From Thalassia testudinum (lineage: Eukaryota; Streptophyta; Magnoliopsida; Alismatales; Hydrocharitaceae), in NCBI GenBank assembly GCA_037157565.1, contig JAZHRO010000003.1:44095001-44159000 (forward strand): a stretch of DNA of 64,000 nucleotides. Direction: 5' to 3'. Positions 46,910 to 58,649 of the stretch are shown here, piece after piece. A program made the translations under genes and the position numbers. The notes under the pieces are model-generated. The model worked only from the letters and a program-made list of their open reading frames with translations, had not been told where the DNA came from and did no database searches. The stretch's first letter is position 1, and the number at the start of each line of letters is the position of its first letter.

Positions 46910-47593
46910 ATGCCCCTTGCCCTTCCAACACATCCACTTAGGGCTGCAACACTCTATGCCCCACACCCTAAGCCCCTCCAGATCCACCTCCACCTCCACG
47001 CTCCCCTCTCCCCTTCGCCTCACAGATCCCCTTCCAAACTCCACCATTCCCACAAGCCTCTCCTTCGACCAAACCCTAACAACCTCACACTCCGATCGAC
47101 CTTCGCCATCTCCACCTCCCCTTCTCCCTCTCCTTCCCCGTCGGAGAGTGATGAGTCCCGATGGCTCCGCGAGGAGCAGCAGTGGCTGCGTGAGGAGCAG
47201 CGGTGGCTCAGAGAGGAGAAGCGGTGGCTTCGAGAGGAGTCCCGGTGGAACGTCGAGCGCAAGTCGCTCCTCCACGAGATCGCCACCCTCCATGAGAGGC
47301 TCAAGGCAATCAAGCGAGGGGGAAGGGATTCGGTAAGCGTGGAGGTACTCCTGAAGGCCCTCAAGGAGCAGGGGGCACCACCGCCGGTGCTGATGCAGGA
47401 GGCATCCGAGTCGATGCCACTCCTCCCCGACCTCTTTCCTCACCGCTCGATTCGACGCCACTCCAACCTCTGCTCCAACAAAACACTAAAGATATTAATC
47501 GATGCCCTAACACCTCCGCCGAGTCAATGCTACTTCTCTCCCTTCAATGTTGCCGCCCTTATCGAGCTCCACATTCTCGTCGACTTAGGTTAG
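46910..47593 (+). CDS. PTAC5: PTAC5-like exon (plastid-targeted, WLREE repeats), partial or captured
   Basis: A 227-codon open frame starts MPLALPTHPLRAAT and has a serine-, proline- and basic-rich N-terminus that looks like a plastid transit peptide. It then has SRWLREEQQWLREEQRWLREE with four seven-residue WLREE units, followed by ERKSLLHEIATLHERLKA and VEVLLKALKEQ. This matches what I know of plant PTAC5, a plastid nucleoid protein with a helical WLREE region followed by peptidoglycan-binding and zinc-finger domains. Those later domains are not found downstream. Residues after about 165 (PLLPDLFPHRS...) do not fit the family, so the exon may end near 47,420 and be fused to unrelated DNA. 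The start at 46,910 is chosen over 46,799 because the upstream codons look non-coding. It is probably a gene fragment inside a CACTA element, less likely the first exon of a real gene. Confidence 0.6.
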   Translation: MPLALPTHPLRAATLYAPHPKPLQIHLHLHAPLSPSPHRSPSKLHHSHKPLLRPNPNNLTLRSTFAISTSPSPSPSPSESDESRWLREEQQWLREEQRWLREEKRWLREESRWNVERKSLLHEIATLHERLKAIKRGGRDSVSVEVLLKALKEQGAPPPVLMQEASESMPLLPDLFPHRSIRRHSNLCSNKTLKILIDALTPPPSQCYFSPFNVAALIELHILVDLG

Positions 47594-50500
47594 TTAAAGC
47601 TACCTCTCTCTCTATTCTTGCTCTCGTCGGGATCATCGAAGGTGGAGAGATCTCTTTTAGGGTTTTGGTTCGATCTCTCACTTAAATCTAACCTCAAGCT
47701 CAAATTTTTCCTTTTAAGGTTTTTGAAATCTATACTCAAATCGCTCCATTAGTTTCCATCATTCATGTTCGACTCGATCAGATCTCTCTCACTCGAATTG
47801 ATCTCTCGCAGTCGATTTCTCTCTATCAATCTTTCTCATTGTTCCTTCAATTAGATCGCTCCAACCCGATCTCTCGCTCTCACTCATGCTCTCTATCGAT
47901 GTTTGTGTCTTTGCTTGATTAGATTTAGTCTAAATGATGATGCTTGATTATAGACTTTGGTAATTTGATTAAGTCTTTTCCTTTATTCAGATCTCTGTTC
48001 AATCATATATGATGAGATCACAAACAATTTAGATAAATATAGTGGTGGTGGTGAGGTAACAAAGATCAGGTTATGTTTTGGCAACGACGAAGAATAGTGG
48101 TGGTGGTGGTGAGGTAGAAGGGGGTATAGATTAGGGGAAATCAACAGCAGCAACAACAACAACAACATGTGTAGGGGAAATTAGAAGCAAGTGTTAGAAG
48201 AATAATTTAGCAACATGTTTTGGTAACTCAGGTTAGTTCTATTTGCTTCTTCATCAACCAAGTAACTTGTAAAATGGATCACTACCCAATAACTAGCTAG
48301 AAATAGTTCATGTCACATGCTTTTGCAATCATGAATAAGTTTTACTCCAATAAAAAATAAATGAAGCCATCTTTCACATGGTTGTCAAATATTTTGCCAT
48401 AGCAAAAGATGTTAAAACGAAGGGTCCAAAGTGGGGAAAACATGGTTAACAAGGTTACTGCTTTTTCAGATTGAGATATTCAAGGTAACACATTTCGACA
48501 TCTTTGATAGTTTAATAGTAGTTCTAATGTGAATATTTTCCTTTTCTTTTCAATAGTTAATTGTTTAAAAATAACAATAAAGACTTAAAAATTCTTCCCA
48601 AGATTGTTGTTTTATGGAGAACTTAAAGAATATCTCCTTGTAATTTTCTTCTAGAAACTAATTCTCAACTTAGATTCACTTTAGGCTTTTTGGCTAATAT
48701 TAACCTTTCGATGATTTCTTAGTTTGGATTTTTTTTAAAAGGCACCAAGCAAGAAGCAGTGGTAGGGGTAGCCACACCAAGCATCAGTGATGCTGCATCA
48801 CTTTGTGGCTGAATCCATCCACGAGGAAGCTTCTGTTTACCCAAGGATGCTAACATCTTTTCAATTAAGAAATCCACTAGCCTGATATCAAATTGTCTCT
48901 TCAAGGTCTCTCTATTCTAGGGAGTTTTTTTTTTTGAAAGGGTTTTGGGAGATTGTAGGGTTACAATGACATTAGATGAAGATGTTATTGTATCTTATGG
49001 AGATGACACACTCTTAAAGAATTAGTTAAGGGTAAGTGAATACCAGTTCCTGTTATCCCTTTGGAGAAGTTTCTATCTCAATAGTCAACCTAAGAAAAGC
49101 AACTTTTATACATTTTCAGTACATTCTGTCAACAACTCCAAATTGCTTAAAGGAATGGCCAGAATAGGTCTGATGCAAAATATCAAATTCAGGTTAAAAG
49201 TGCTTACAAACAAGCTCGTTTTCTATTGTTCATTAGACATCTTACATTCACCAAAAAAAAAATGCAAATCCCTTTTTCAAAAAATAAATATAGTCAATGA
49301 TAAGCCATGACCCTTGTCCCTTCTCCCCCCAAATAATACTCACGTAGAAAAATGATTTTGAATGCTGTGCTCGTTTTTAGATTAATGATTTTGCTTGGAC
49401 TACTTAATGTAGAATTTGTGTTCTTTCTATTTTTCATGCTAATACTCTACACAAAAGGATTTTTTTTTTAGGTTTAATCATTTTGAGTTTGCATGCAACA
49501 TAGTTAATTAATATTTTATTTATAACTAACTATAGTTTGTCTTCCCAAAATTGTGTGATCACTTATATGATATTTGGCATATATTTTGTTCCCTCGTGGT
49601 TATTTTCCTTCCTTTTGCTGCTTTAGAGACTTTTAGCACACTGATGCTTGCCTATCTTTCTACCTTGTTTTTTCTTATTTTCTATAGGAAGCTAAGCTCA
49701 GTTATTGCCAATACTTATAAAATTATTTTTCATCTAGTGGTTGCTCTTAAAGTGCATTACCCGCAGAGAATTACTATTCTTTAGGGAAATCACGAGAGTC
49801 GTCAAGTATTCTTTTATGCTTATGTGATGTTTTTAAATGTGCCATGTCCTATTCTTAAATTTCCATGTCATGTAGGATGCACCAATAGAATGTTATATTA
49901 ATTTCAATGGAGTGGCTCCCTCAAAAAATTTGTCATCTCAAATATATAACCTTTGCTTGATTAATAGAGTTATTTTGCTTGAACTCTTTGATGGAATTTT
50001 ACTCTCTTAGTTGCCCAATCTTCAAGTGGTCTTGCTTCCTTCATATTCTTGCTTGTCACCTTGACCTATCAATAATTGTGTGAGCTGCATGTTTCCTTTC
50101 ACCATACTTTCATATACTCAAATATGAGGATGGTTGCTATGCACAGATAACACAGGTTTATGGATTCTATGATAGATGCTTGCGGAAGTAAGTCTTTTTT
50201 CTTTCATCTTTGTTGAATTCTTTTGTCTCAAACATTACCAAGCCTTGTAATTTTTGATCCATCTATTTTGCTTCATCCACATGACTACATTCAAGGAATC
50301 TACATAGATGGAGACTGTAGCTTTCATTTTTCTTTTAGATTTTCAAGATAATTAGTAGAACAGTGCTAAATCTGCATATCTATTTTTCTATACTTGTTTA
50401 CCACTTGATCACTCATGTTTTAGCGTGTATTGGTCTTGTTTTTAGTATAATCTATGTTCCACTTAAAGTAGCTCGCCACTATATATATATATTTGTGAAA

Positions 50501-52290
50501 ATCATGTATTTTAGTGCTTTATGCCTAACCTTTTTGATGGGATGAAGGTTGGGAACTGAGGAAATACATCAACAATATGCTTTAGAAAATAATCCAATAA
50601 TTGCACTGTCATTTTCTTACATTGGGCAATGGTTTGCTATATCTAACTTATGGAATGCTTGTTATTTATTAAGGGAGGTTTTAGTCAAAATTCAGGAAAA
50701 GCTTGCATAGGAGCCACTGAAGTTCTCAACTTCTCACCTAGAACCAAATTTCTCATTGGACTTTTTCTCAGTGGATGTCTAGTTGTCCAGGCCTTTATCA
50801 TATAAGTTTGAGGAAAGGTATTAAAAGAGCCAATATAACAATTATATGCGTTGGTTGGCACACACGACATGAATTGACTTATGGAGGTCGACTTTGGAAA
50901 TTAGTACAGGTTTTTTCCTTGCAATAAAATAGAATGAACCCAAATGCAAAGTTTGATTGTTCGATACCATACTTAGTAGGGATAGGCATTTAAAGACACT
51001 ACCAATAGAATATGGTGTATAGGTCAATGAGGACAAATGGCACAATATAATAAAGGAGAAGGTTTCAAGAAAAATTCTTTGACACCTCTCTTGGGCTCCG
51101 AGCATGTGTAGGTGAGATGTGGGATATTATAATAGCTTTTTATAAACTTGTGGCCAAAGATGTTTTTAGATGTGTTGGAAGGAGCCCCAAGGCAAAGGAA
51201 AGCTTGGTGGAGAAGTGATTTTAGAAAAAGGTCCTGAAATGAGTTTTATTGTTACGGAGAAATACTTATAAAAAATATCAATATTAATGGTTTATGGAAG
51301 TAAATTTTTTTGGAGGGATATGTCATGGAAAATCTTAGAAACGAGGGAAATGGCACTTTGTATATCAATTCCATGACAGTTAAGTCTATTAGAGCTATAG
51401 CTTGTTTTAGGACTAAATTGCATTACTATTAGCATGAGCATGCAACACTCAGTTAAGAGCCTTGCATCTTTGGTTATGACTTATGAGTTGAGTTGGCGTA
51501 GCACCTTTAGGATGATGTACCTTTGGTTCATGTTTTCATGATATGTGGCCAAGTGACAAACGGTAGGGTTAATGAAAATTTGAGTGCCAGTAAGGCTACA
51601 AAAATAAGGTATTTTCAATTATTTGGATAATGAAAATTTTGCAAGGCAAAAGACTCACACAATTAGAATTTATTTTATTTTGAAATAATATGCTTTTTGA
51701 TAGATGTAAGAATTGCTGAGGATTTTGCACACCAAATCAACATATATGTGGATTTTTTTTGGGTGAAATTGTTACATGTCTGTGTCTTTTTTTAGTTGCA
51801 GGGAGGGTGGGAGTTATTTGTGTTGGAAGATTATGTGGAGTTAATCATGCAATTCATTTTAGCCAAAAAAGAGAAAATAAAATAAAATAAGCTGCTAAGA
51901 ATGGTCATTAATGTGGATTGACTTTTTTCCTGATTTTAATGCATCCTAAATATTCTTAATGGGTCATCTTTTATTTATTTATTTATTTATTTTTGAAAGA
52001 GCTACTGTTTATTTTTGTCTGCTTATAATTTTTAACTACTAATCAAGGCTATGTTTCTGCAATTTATGTTAACAGATTAGATGGTGTTTTTGCTAAACAG
52101 ATTAGATTGTCATTTTACTGATCAAATCGTAGGAAGTTTATGTTAATATAAATCAAATCAGGTTGTGTCCGATTGTTTATTAAGCGAATGCACCAGAGAA
52201 CTTGATATTACCTGAGGAACATCGTATTAGTTGATAATGTATGCTAATGACATTTTAGTTTTGGTTGTCGATACCGCTTAGCAAACCATT
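47594..52290. other. AT-rich DNA, no gene recognised
   Basis: The start (47,603-47,900) is rich in CTCTC and TCGATCTCTC, like a 5' leader or first intron, and a GTTAGT donor-like site follows at 47,590. GGTGGTGGTGAGG and CAACAACAACA tracts lie at 48,040-48,170. The rest shows no protein domain on either strand. Confidence 0.5.
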
Positions 52291-52518
52291 TTGGAATGCT
52301 TTGAACTTTCTAATCTCACTTCACCTACATCTGTAGCTTCGAAGGTCAAAAGCAAAGGGGAGAGTGAAACATGGGATGATGTTGTTTCTTCACTAAGATT
52401 GAAGGCAGAAAAAAGCTCTTCGGTTAAGGATCTCTCAGTTATAGATGAGGAAGAAGCTACCTCTTCCAATAAACCCTCAGGTGCTGATCAGGGATTAGAA
52501 AGAGGAGGTTTTTCTTAA
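52291..52518 (+). CDS. Possible exon of unknown gene, 75 codons
   Basis: The frame MECFELSNLTSPTSVAS...ETWDDVVSSLRLKAEKSS...IDEEEATSSN stands out from its AT-rich surroundings by balanced base use and a protein-like, acidic and serine-rich composition. I do not recognise the family. It may be an exon of a gene whose other parts are lost, or a second captured fragment in the CACTA segment. Splice sites are not clear. Confidence 0.25.
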   Translation: MECFELSNLTSPTSVASKVKSKGESETWDDVVSSLRLKAEKSSSVKDLSVIDEEEATSSNKPSGADQGLERGGFS

Positions 52519-54480
52519 TTATTATTATTTTTAGATTGCATCATTTTGTTTCCGTTGGACCACAAAGGCCAGTAATTTCTCTACTCTTTGGATAGTAGCT
52601 ATTACATTGGTATTAACTGTTGGATCATCTAGATTTGCAACTTGACACCACCTAGTATTTTAAATGAGTACCAGCCAGCTTTTTTAAGCATGAATAGCTA
52701 CTTCTGATCTATATTTATGTGAATCTTTTATGGTGAAGATATTGTTCTCCACATAAGAAAATTTTTGCTTGAAAGTGAAGATCAAATAATCATGTCCCCA
52801 AAACATTGCTTGACCATATGAAATACACATAATATTTAAACCATCTAAGTAATTTAATATCTAAAAACATAGGGAGGCAATAATAGAATTTGCAAGCATA
52901 GTTTGAACATCCTTCAAATGCTACCACAACATTCTAAATATCTCTGTAGTGCTTTTCGATGTTTCATGAAATGTAAGGATTGATATTTTAGAAGATGAAG
53001 TCTATTTGGATACAAAAGCACCATTGTATGTTGAGACCTACAAGTAGGAGAGGTAAGAATACAATAAGCCATTTCAAGAAACTGGATGCACCTCTTGCTC
53101 ATACATGTTTGTGAAATTTCTTTCTCTCAAAATCTCAAACAAGTTTCGTGTACCTAAAAACAAATAAATCTGCTAAGGATGCTTTTAGATTTGAGTATGA
53201 AATCAACCCTTGTGTATTTTTTAACACAGTTTCTCTTGGGATTTAAGACTCACATATTATGGTTGGGACAACTTCCCATAAGGTGTTATTTACATTAAAA
53301 GTTCGTAGATTTTTGTAGAATCTTCTTTCTATGGTTGCACTTGCAGATCATTAGGACAATGTGACATGTAGCAGTGCCCTTGCCATCGAAAATTTACTTC
53401 TGTTCAGCAAAGCTATTAGTTGATAGACATTCTTAGTTGACTACAATTGAACAAAATATATATGGTAAATAAAGTCCTAATTGAGAAACTACTACGGTAT
53501 TCGCCTTTAATTTTGGCATTCCTTTTGTTTATGTAGCTACAAATGCATTTTCCATATTTTATGTTATTTACTCTTTGTTTTTTTGTCTGAACTCTTGTAG
53601 CTGGCTATTTAATAGTGTCAAAGGATACTATGGATTTGTCAAGGACATGCATATTGATGACGCTTTGCAAAAGGTTTTCCACATTAATAGTTGCTTTCCA
53701 ATTAAGATGTCAGGTGCATATAAGAAGAAAGAATGCATTACCTTTGCATGCTAGGTGCCATTCTAGCTAGAGCTAACGACTCCAACACGTCCAATCAAGA
53801 ACATGGTAAGTGGCACTAAATTACTCTTGATGTTATTTTAATAATTTGGCACTCTCTTCTTTTAGGAACCATGAAGAACCCTTTTTTTCTACAATCATCT
53901 AAATTCTATTAATTATTAATTATAGGATTAATAATGATGGTAAGAGTCAAGCATATCTATATGCATGATATATATGGAAGATGTTAGGCATCCTTTCTTT
54001 ACGGTTGGTAGATGTTGTCCCACAAGAGTTGATGAGAATGGAAATAATAAGAAGCGTATATTCATTCCATAGGTAAGGATTTAGATAAGGCCACGTAGGA
54101 GTTTGGGATTCCGTTGTGAATCAAATTTCCCTACCTCTTTTAGGCTTGAGGCATGCCTTATTTCATGGACGAAATCCTTTAAGGAGGTTAGGGTGTAAAG
54201 GTTTGGATTTATATAGCCGCTTTAAACTTATCTAAACCCTTACCGATTCTATAGATATGGAAATATGGATCCCTTAGATTTGGATTACTTGAAATAGTTT
54301 TAGCTTATGGAAATATGGATCCCTTAGATTTGGATTACTTGAAATAGTTTTAGCAATCCTTTGATGATGAGTGGCAGGGTAATTTCCTACACTTCTCGAC
54401 TATTTTGAGATCATGAAATATGGAAATCTTGGTTGCCTCGAGGTTTGGAGGCACTGTTTCTTTGGTGAAACCCATGTTAT
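52519..54480. other. AT-rich DNA, no gene recognised
   Basis: No domain is seen on either strand. The 54-base stretch starting GGAAATATGGATCCC at about 54,247 is directly repeated from about 54,308. Its right part may include further decayed pol code of the element at 54,481. Confidence 0.5.
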
Positions 54481-55445
54481 TTTTCATTTGGAAGGGATTT
54501 AGAATGAGGTGATGCCGTTGGATGGATCTGCAGAAGGATTACAGTGATAGAATCCAACCCCATCCAGGCAAAGGTATCATGGTAGGTGATGCTTGGAGCT
54601 AGTATCCTATAGTAATAGTGACTCAACTCCAAGTGTAGGAGTGGGATTAGCTCACTGAGGCTAGTGAATGGAAGCCAATCATTCGTTACATTTCTGGAGC
54701 ACCCTTATGATGTCTCATAGACTATAATTCGAGCTAATCATGGAAATCAAGGGATGCAATTTGCTGATTTGAGGTTGGTCAAATTCGAGATCGATTTTTG
54801 ACAAGACAGTCGTCGAATTTTCCCTTTTGGCTTAGTAGGAACATTCTACTTTCGGAATGACTGATGTGCGAGTTGCTTAACTTTTGGCTATTGTGCACTT
54901 GGCCGGTACCACGCGTATAAAGGTGCTTGAAAGGGTTTCTAATGGAAAACCATGAGTTGCGGTGTCACACGATATGTTCGCCAAATTGGCTTGTTGAGAT
55001 TTATGTCATGTTGATTGTTTAGCTTCACGAGATTCCTAAGGTTGTCACTCCTGACAAGGATTCGAGGTGCATGTTGCGCCCCAAGATCTGTTGACTAGAA
55101 GCCTTGGACGCGAAGCCAAGACTTAGCTTGGCACATCACCCCTAAATTGTTGGACAGTCAGAGAGGACTATCTCGACCTTGGGAGGGTCGTTGCAATCCT
55201 GTGTGCGTGAATGACAGGGATCATGGGAGGACCATCTGCTATGACCTTTGGATTCGGACAGAAGAGTCTTAGTGACCATAGATGGTGACATCTATGGCTA
55301 CAAGATGGAGATAAGGAGGTCTCCGCATCTCGTTGATGGTGGGAATTCATTACTTTGAAATTAGAGGAAAGTTGAGACCTCATTATGAGGGTCCATTCGA
55401 GAGCATGGTAACGGTTGGATCGGTAGCACATTATCTATTGTGGTA
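54481..55445 (+). pseudogene. Chromovirus-type Ty3/gypsy pol remnant (J): RNase H end and integrase
   Basis: Plus-strand pieces in several frames match chromovirus pol in order. RWMDLQKDY and HPGKGIMVGDAWS (about 54,515-54,600) are the RNase H end. LHEIPKVVTPDKDSRC (about 55,020-55,070) carries the second catalytic Asp of integrase. GQSERTISTLGG (about 55,153-55,188) carries the Glu. GKLRPHYEGPFESMVTVG (about 55,370-55,425) is the GPY/F module. Frame changes and stops separate the pieces. It is a very old remnant, and its LTRs were not found. It lies inside the CACTA-bounded segment. Confidence 0.75.
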
Positions 55446-56762
55446 CATGGGATGGTTGTACATCTATGAGAGAGAGGTTTGCAGCAGACGATGATGGATA
55501 TTGTGTAGCATGACAATGATGCAAGCACATATTTATGTAAATGTTTGTGGTGATGTGCGATGATATTTACCTTTGTTTTCTCACCTTTTCCTCTTTGTGT
55601 TTTTACCGCTTTTGGATGCGAGGTGTGCTCACTTGTGTTTTACCATCTTTACTGGTTCTGTGGTTTGGTTGTGGGTTGTACCCACCTATATGAATTGTGG
55701 TATGCATGCGTAGGTGCATGTTGCAGGTACAGATTTTGGGATTTTATAGATTAAACAGGGGAAACTCTATCGAATTTTTTGCAGGTTTTGACCATACGAT
55801 AATTTTAAAATTGACTTCCTTAAGACGTACCTGATTAATAGGACTGTGAATTATAACTTGAGTCACCCAGTAACTGGGACCTTGATGTGCACACTCCGTG
55901 ATTTGCTTCCGATCTGTCAAGAGGATTATCTAGGCGTGACATCATAAACATATTATGACATCATAAATGTGAGAAGTAACCACAAGGCATCATAAATGGC
56001 GTGAAGTATCATATATAATGACATCAAAAAAACTTGAAATGAGCCTTGGCAAGAAATAACCAATTGCTGCAAGTTCTCTAGTTGAACTTTTGACACATTG
56101 ACAAGTAATTTAACTAAACTTTTAGTGATAATATGTTCCAACTAAACATCCTTGTGTTTGAGTGATTCTCTTGGAATTTTCTTCTACATAATTCCATGAA
56201 AAATGAGAGTTTGGGATCGAAGATAATCACATGTGAATTATAAACTAGAAAAGCAATGGCTTCAAAAGGCTTGAAATTTGCATTTTTTAGAACTTTCGTT
56301 TTACAAAGGTTTTTGAGATGAAGCTTGACTTCGGTGTGGGTCATGTTTACTTTGCAATTGGAAGCATGCATGATCAAATTTTTTTACTGAATATCCCTTC
56401 CCTTTGATTTTTTTTTTTCAAATGGAGTGAGGTTGAAATGTAGAAGGTTAGCATGATGTTGATGTTGTTTGGTTGTTTTGAGAAAAAATGAATAAACTCT
56501 TGTTATCCACCTCATCTTTCTACTTTAGCTTTTTTCAGAATTAATTTGAGATTGTATCTAATTTGCTAGACAATGGATCTTATCAGTATTTTAGGTAGAA
56601 TTAAAATCTTGCACGAGTCGAATACTTTTTTCCCATATCATTTCTTTCAATATTGAATCTTTAAATGATTATTATTTTTTAATTTATTAGAAAGAACTTC
56701 AAGATTATTCATTTTTTGACCACTCCTAGTTTATGTTAATTTAGGTTCATGAAACATAAATA
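55446..56762. other. AT-rich DNA, no gene recognised
   Basis: GGGGAAACTCTATCGAATTTT near 55,757 resembles LTR sequence of chromoviruses and may belong to remnant J. The rest has no signal. Confidence 0.45.
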
Positions 56763-56833
56763 ACACCAGTGGTCTAATGGTAGAATAGTACTCATCCACG
56801 GTATAGGCCCAGGTTCGATTCTCGGTTGGTGCA
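56763..56833 (+). tRNA. tRNA-Gly-like gene, decayed (GCC type with altered anticodon loop)
   Basis: The 71-nt block has the A box TGGTCTAATGG, the B box GGTTCGATTC and a 3' acceptor strand TTGGTGCA, and is followed at once by T9, a Pol III terminator. It lines up with plant tRNA-Gly(GCC). Changes seen: first base G to A (unpaired with C72), the nearly universal U33 to A, anticodon first base G to T (reads UCC), and one mismatch in the T stem. The fold is mostly kept, but the U33 and stem changes suggest a pseudogene. Confidence 0.7.
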
Positions 56834-58020
56834 TCTTTTTTTTTACTCTAAGTTAAAGCATCCATTTTTTATTCTTTATGTTTTATGAATTTCTTTATTG
56901 TAAACACAGAAATGGGTGGTTGTTCAAGGATGCAGTCATGAAGTGCAACGAAATCATAAATAATTACATGACGCTAATTTCTTATGTGTTTCATGACAGT
57001 CACGCAACTTGTATTTTGAATTTTGAGGAAATGTTGTGTTTGTTGTAGATTGTTTGGTTAACTATTTTTGGGGTAAAATGACGTGAAAGTGTATAAAGTG
57101 CATAAAAGATATATACAAAATAACCCTAGATCATGTTATTTGTTCGTGTTAAATCACAATTAAGGAGTAGTGTCTTAAACTTGTACAAAGAGATGATTTT
57201 TTTATTAATACAATAATTATATCATGAAGCAGTTCAAGGAAGGGTGATAATGCATAGATTGTAACGAAGAATCTTATTATTTGTTGCTACCGTTCGAGTA
57301 TGCTACGGAGAATCTTGCCTCCATGGTGCTGATTGGATGCCTCCTAAGGTTTGATTGCAACGCACACTGCATTCTCATTAACTAGTAAATGAGACTTCAG
57401 TTGCCATTTAATTCCCATAGAATTGTTCTAAGCTGAAACTCTGATGATCAAACTTGGGATATGATCCACTGAGTTTTTCATGATTGCCTTAACTTTTGTG
57501 TATCATGGAATACACTACCATAAAAGTTTTCTTATTATGAGATGGGTCCACACTAGTAGGTGATATGCACTTTTTTTTATTATAATATATAATTGATGTT
57601 CAAAAGAAATAGGTCAACGTAGGTATATATTTTAATAAGGATATTATTAAATATTAGATGAAAGAGCTACTGTGATGATTGTAGTGACAAATAAAATCGT
57701 TAGTTTTGCTCGCAATTTTTCTCATTGGTGAACATATGGTGTTATACCAACATAAACAAGTGTCGGCGATAGCATCTACACTGATAGTCAAAACCATCAC
57801 TGTTGGTATAAACATAAAATTATGCAACCTTGTAATGTTGACTGTCGCTGAGCACCAGGTGCAACACCGACGGTTTTTACCATCAGAGTACCTTACAGCA
57901 ACGCCTCCTAACACAACACCAATAATGACCGTCGAAATAAGTCCCTAAACAAACAGCGATAGTATTTTTGACCTATACCGATGATTTTTTACCATCGATG
58001 TTGGTACAAACTGTTGTAGT
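56834..58020. other. AT-rich DNA with CACTA subterminal repeats at right
   Basis: From 57,750 onward there are repeated ACCGACGG/ACCGATGA...TTTTACCATC motifs in the inverted sense, fitting a CACTA subterminal region. No gene is supported. Confidence 0.5.
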
Positions 58021-58021
58021 G
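57975..58021 (-). repeat. CACTA-type terminus, right
   Basis: It ends TTGGTACAAACTGTTGTAGTG, the inverted CACTACAA end, with CCTATACCG further in. Confidence 0.6.
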
Positions 58022-58110
58022 GCTATATGTTTGGTGATGCATGTGATAGTGTGTATGTGTACTTTAATTTATGTGCCCTCGTTTTTTTAGACACGAGTAG
58101 GGAAACTCAC

Positions 58111-58649
58111 GTTGCAACGTACTTTACAATATGTATCCCCATTCAGTAAAATACACCATTGTATTTTGATATCTAACTAGTATGTTTTGATTTTCCACTC
58201 ATTGAAAATCAAAATACACTGACTGAAAATGAAAATACATCATTGTATTTTGATTTTCAACCAATTTTCACCTATGTAAAGTGGTTCTTCACACACGAAA
58301 AGTGAATTTTCACCTTTGGGTTTAAGATTTAGGGTTTAGGGTTAGGTTCCTAAATCCTAAACCCAAAGATGAAAATCACTTTTTATAAGTAAAATAATTT
58401 TTCGTAAACCTAAATCCTAAATCCTAAATTTAAAACTCATAAGTGAAAATCACTCTCCACTTTTTAACTGAAAATCTATTTTCTACCGACTAAAAATAAA
58501 AATACATCTGTGTGTTTTGATTTTAAACTGGTACATGTTGATTTTGAATCAATATTTTTTAATAAAAAATCAAAACACACTAATTGAAATTAAAATTTAC
58601 CTATATATTTTGTTGAACGAAAAATGTGAATTGTAAAATATATTGCAAC
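58111..58649. mobile_element. Inverted-repeat (foldback) MITE-like element, 539 bp
   Basis: Ends GTTGCAACGTACTTTACAAT and, inverted, GTTGCAATATATTTTACAAT match over about 20 bases. Several inner pairs also fold back (AAAATACA with GTGTTTTGATTTT, and AGTGAATTTTCACC with AAAATCACTTTT). The centre has TTTAGGGTTTAGGGTTAGG facing CCTAAATCCTAAACCC, a telomere-like palindrome. No coding capacity; family unknown. Confidence 0.6.

Larger units (their letters stand above)
46707..58021. mobile_element. Probable CACTA (En/Spm-type) element, 11.3 kb, with captured gene exon
   Basis: The left end reads CACTACAA then ACACCAACA. The right end, inverted, reads CACTACAA then ACCAACA. Further in, both have CG.TATAGGT. 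Flanks GCC (46,704-46,706) and GCT (58,022-58,024) could be the three-base CACTA target duplication with one change. The right subterminal DNA has repeated ACCGA(C/T)G(G/A)TTTTTACCATC units, a CACTA habit. No TNP2-type transposase is visible, so the element would be non-autonomous. The two ends could instead belong to separate elements, since the arms match only in short blocks. Confidence 0.5.

Noticed and set aside
46877..47461. 194-codon minus-strand frame
   Set aside because: It is the antisense shadow of the PTAC5-like exon, whose WLREE repeats and transit-like start are on the plus strand.
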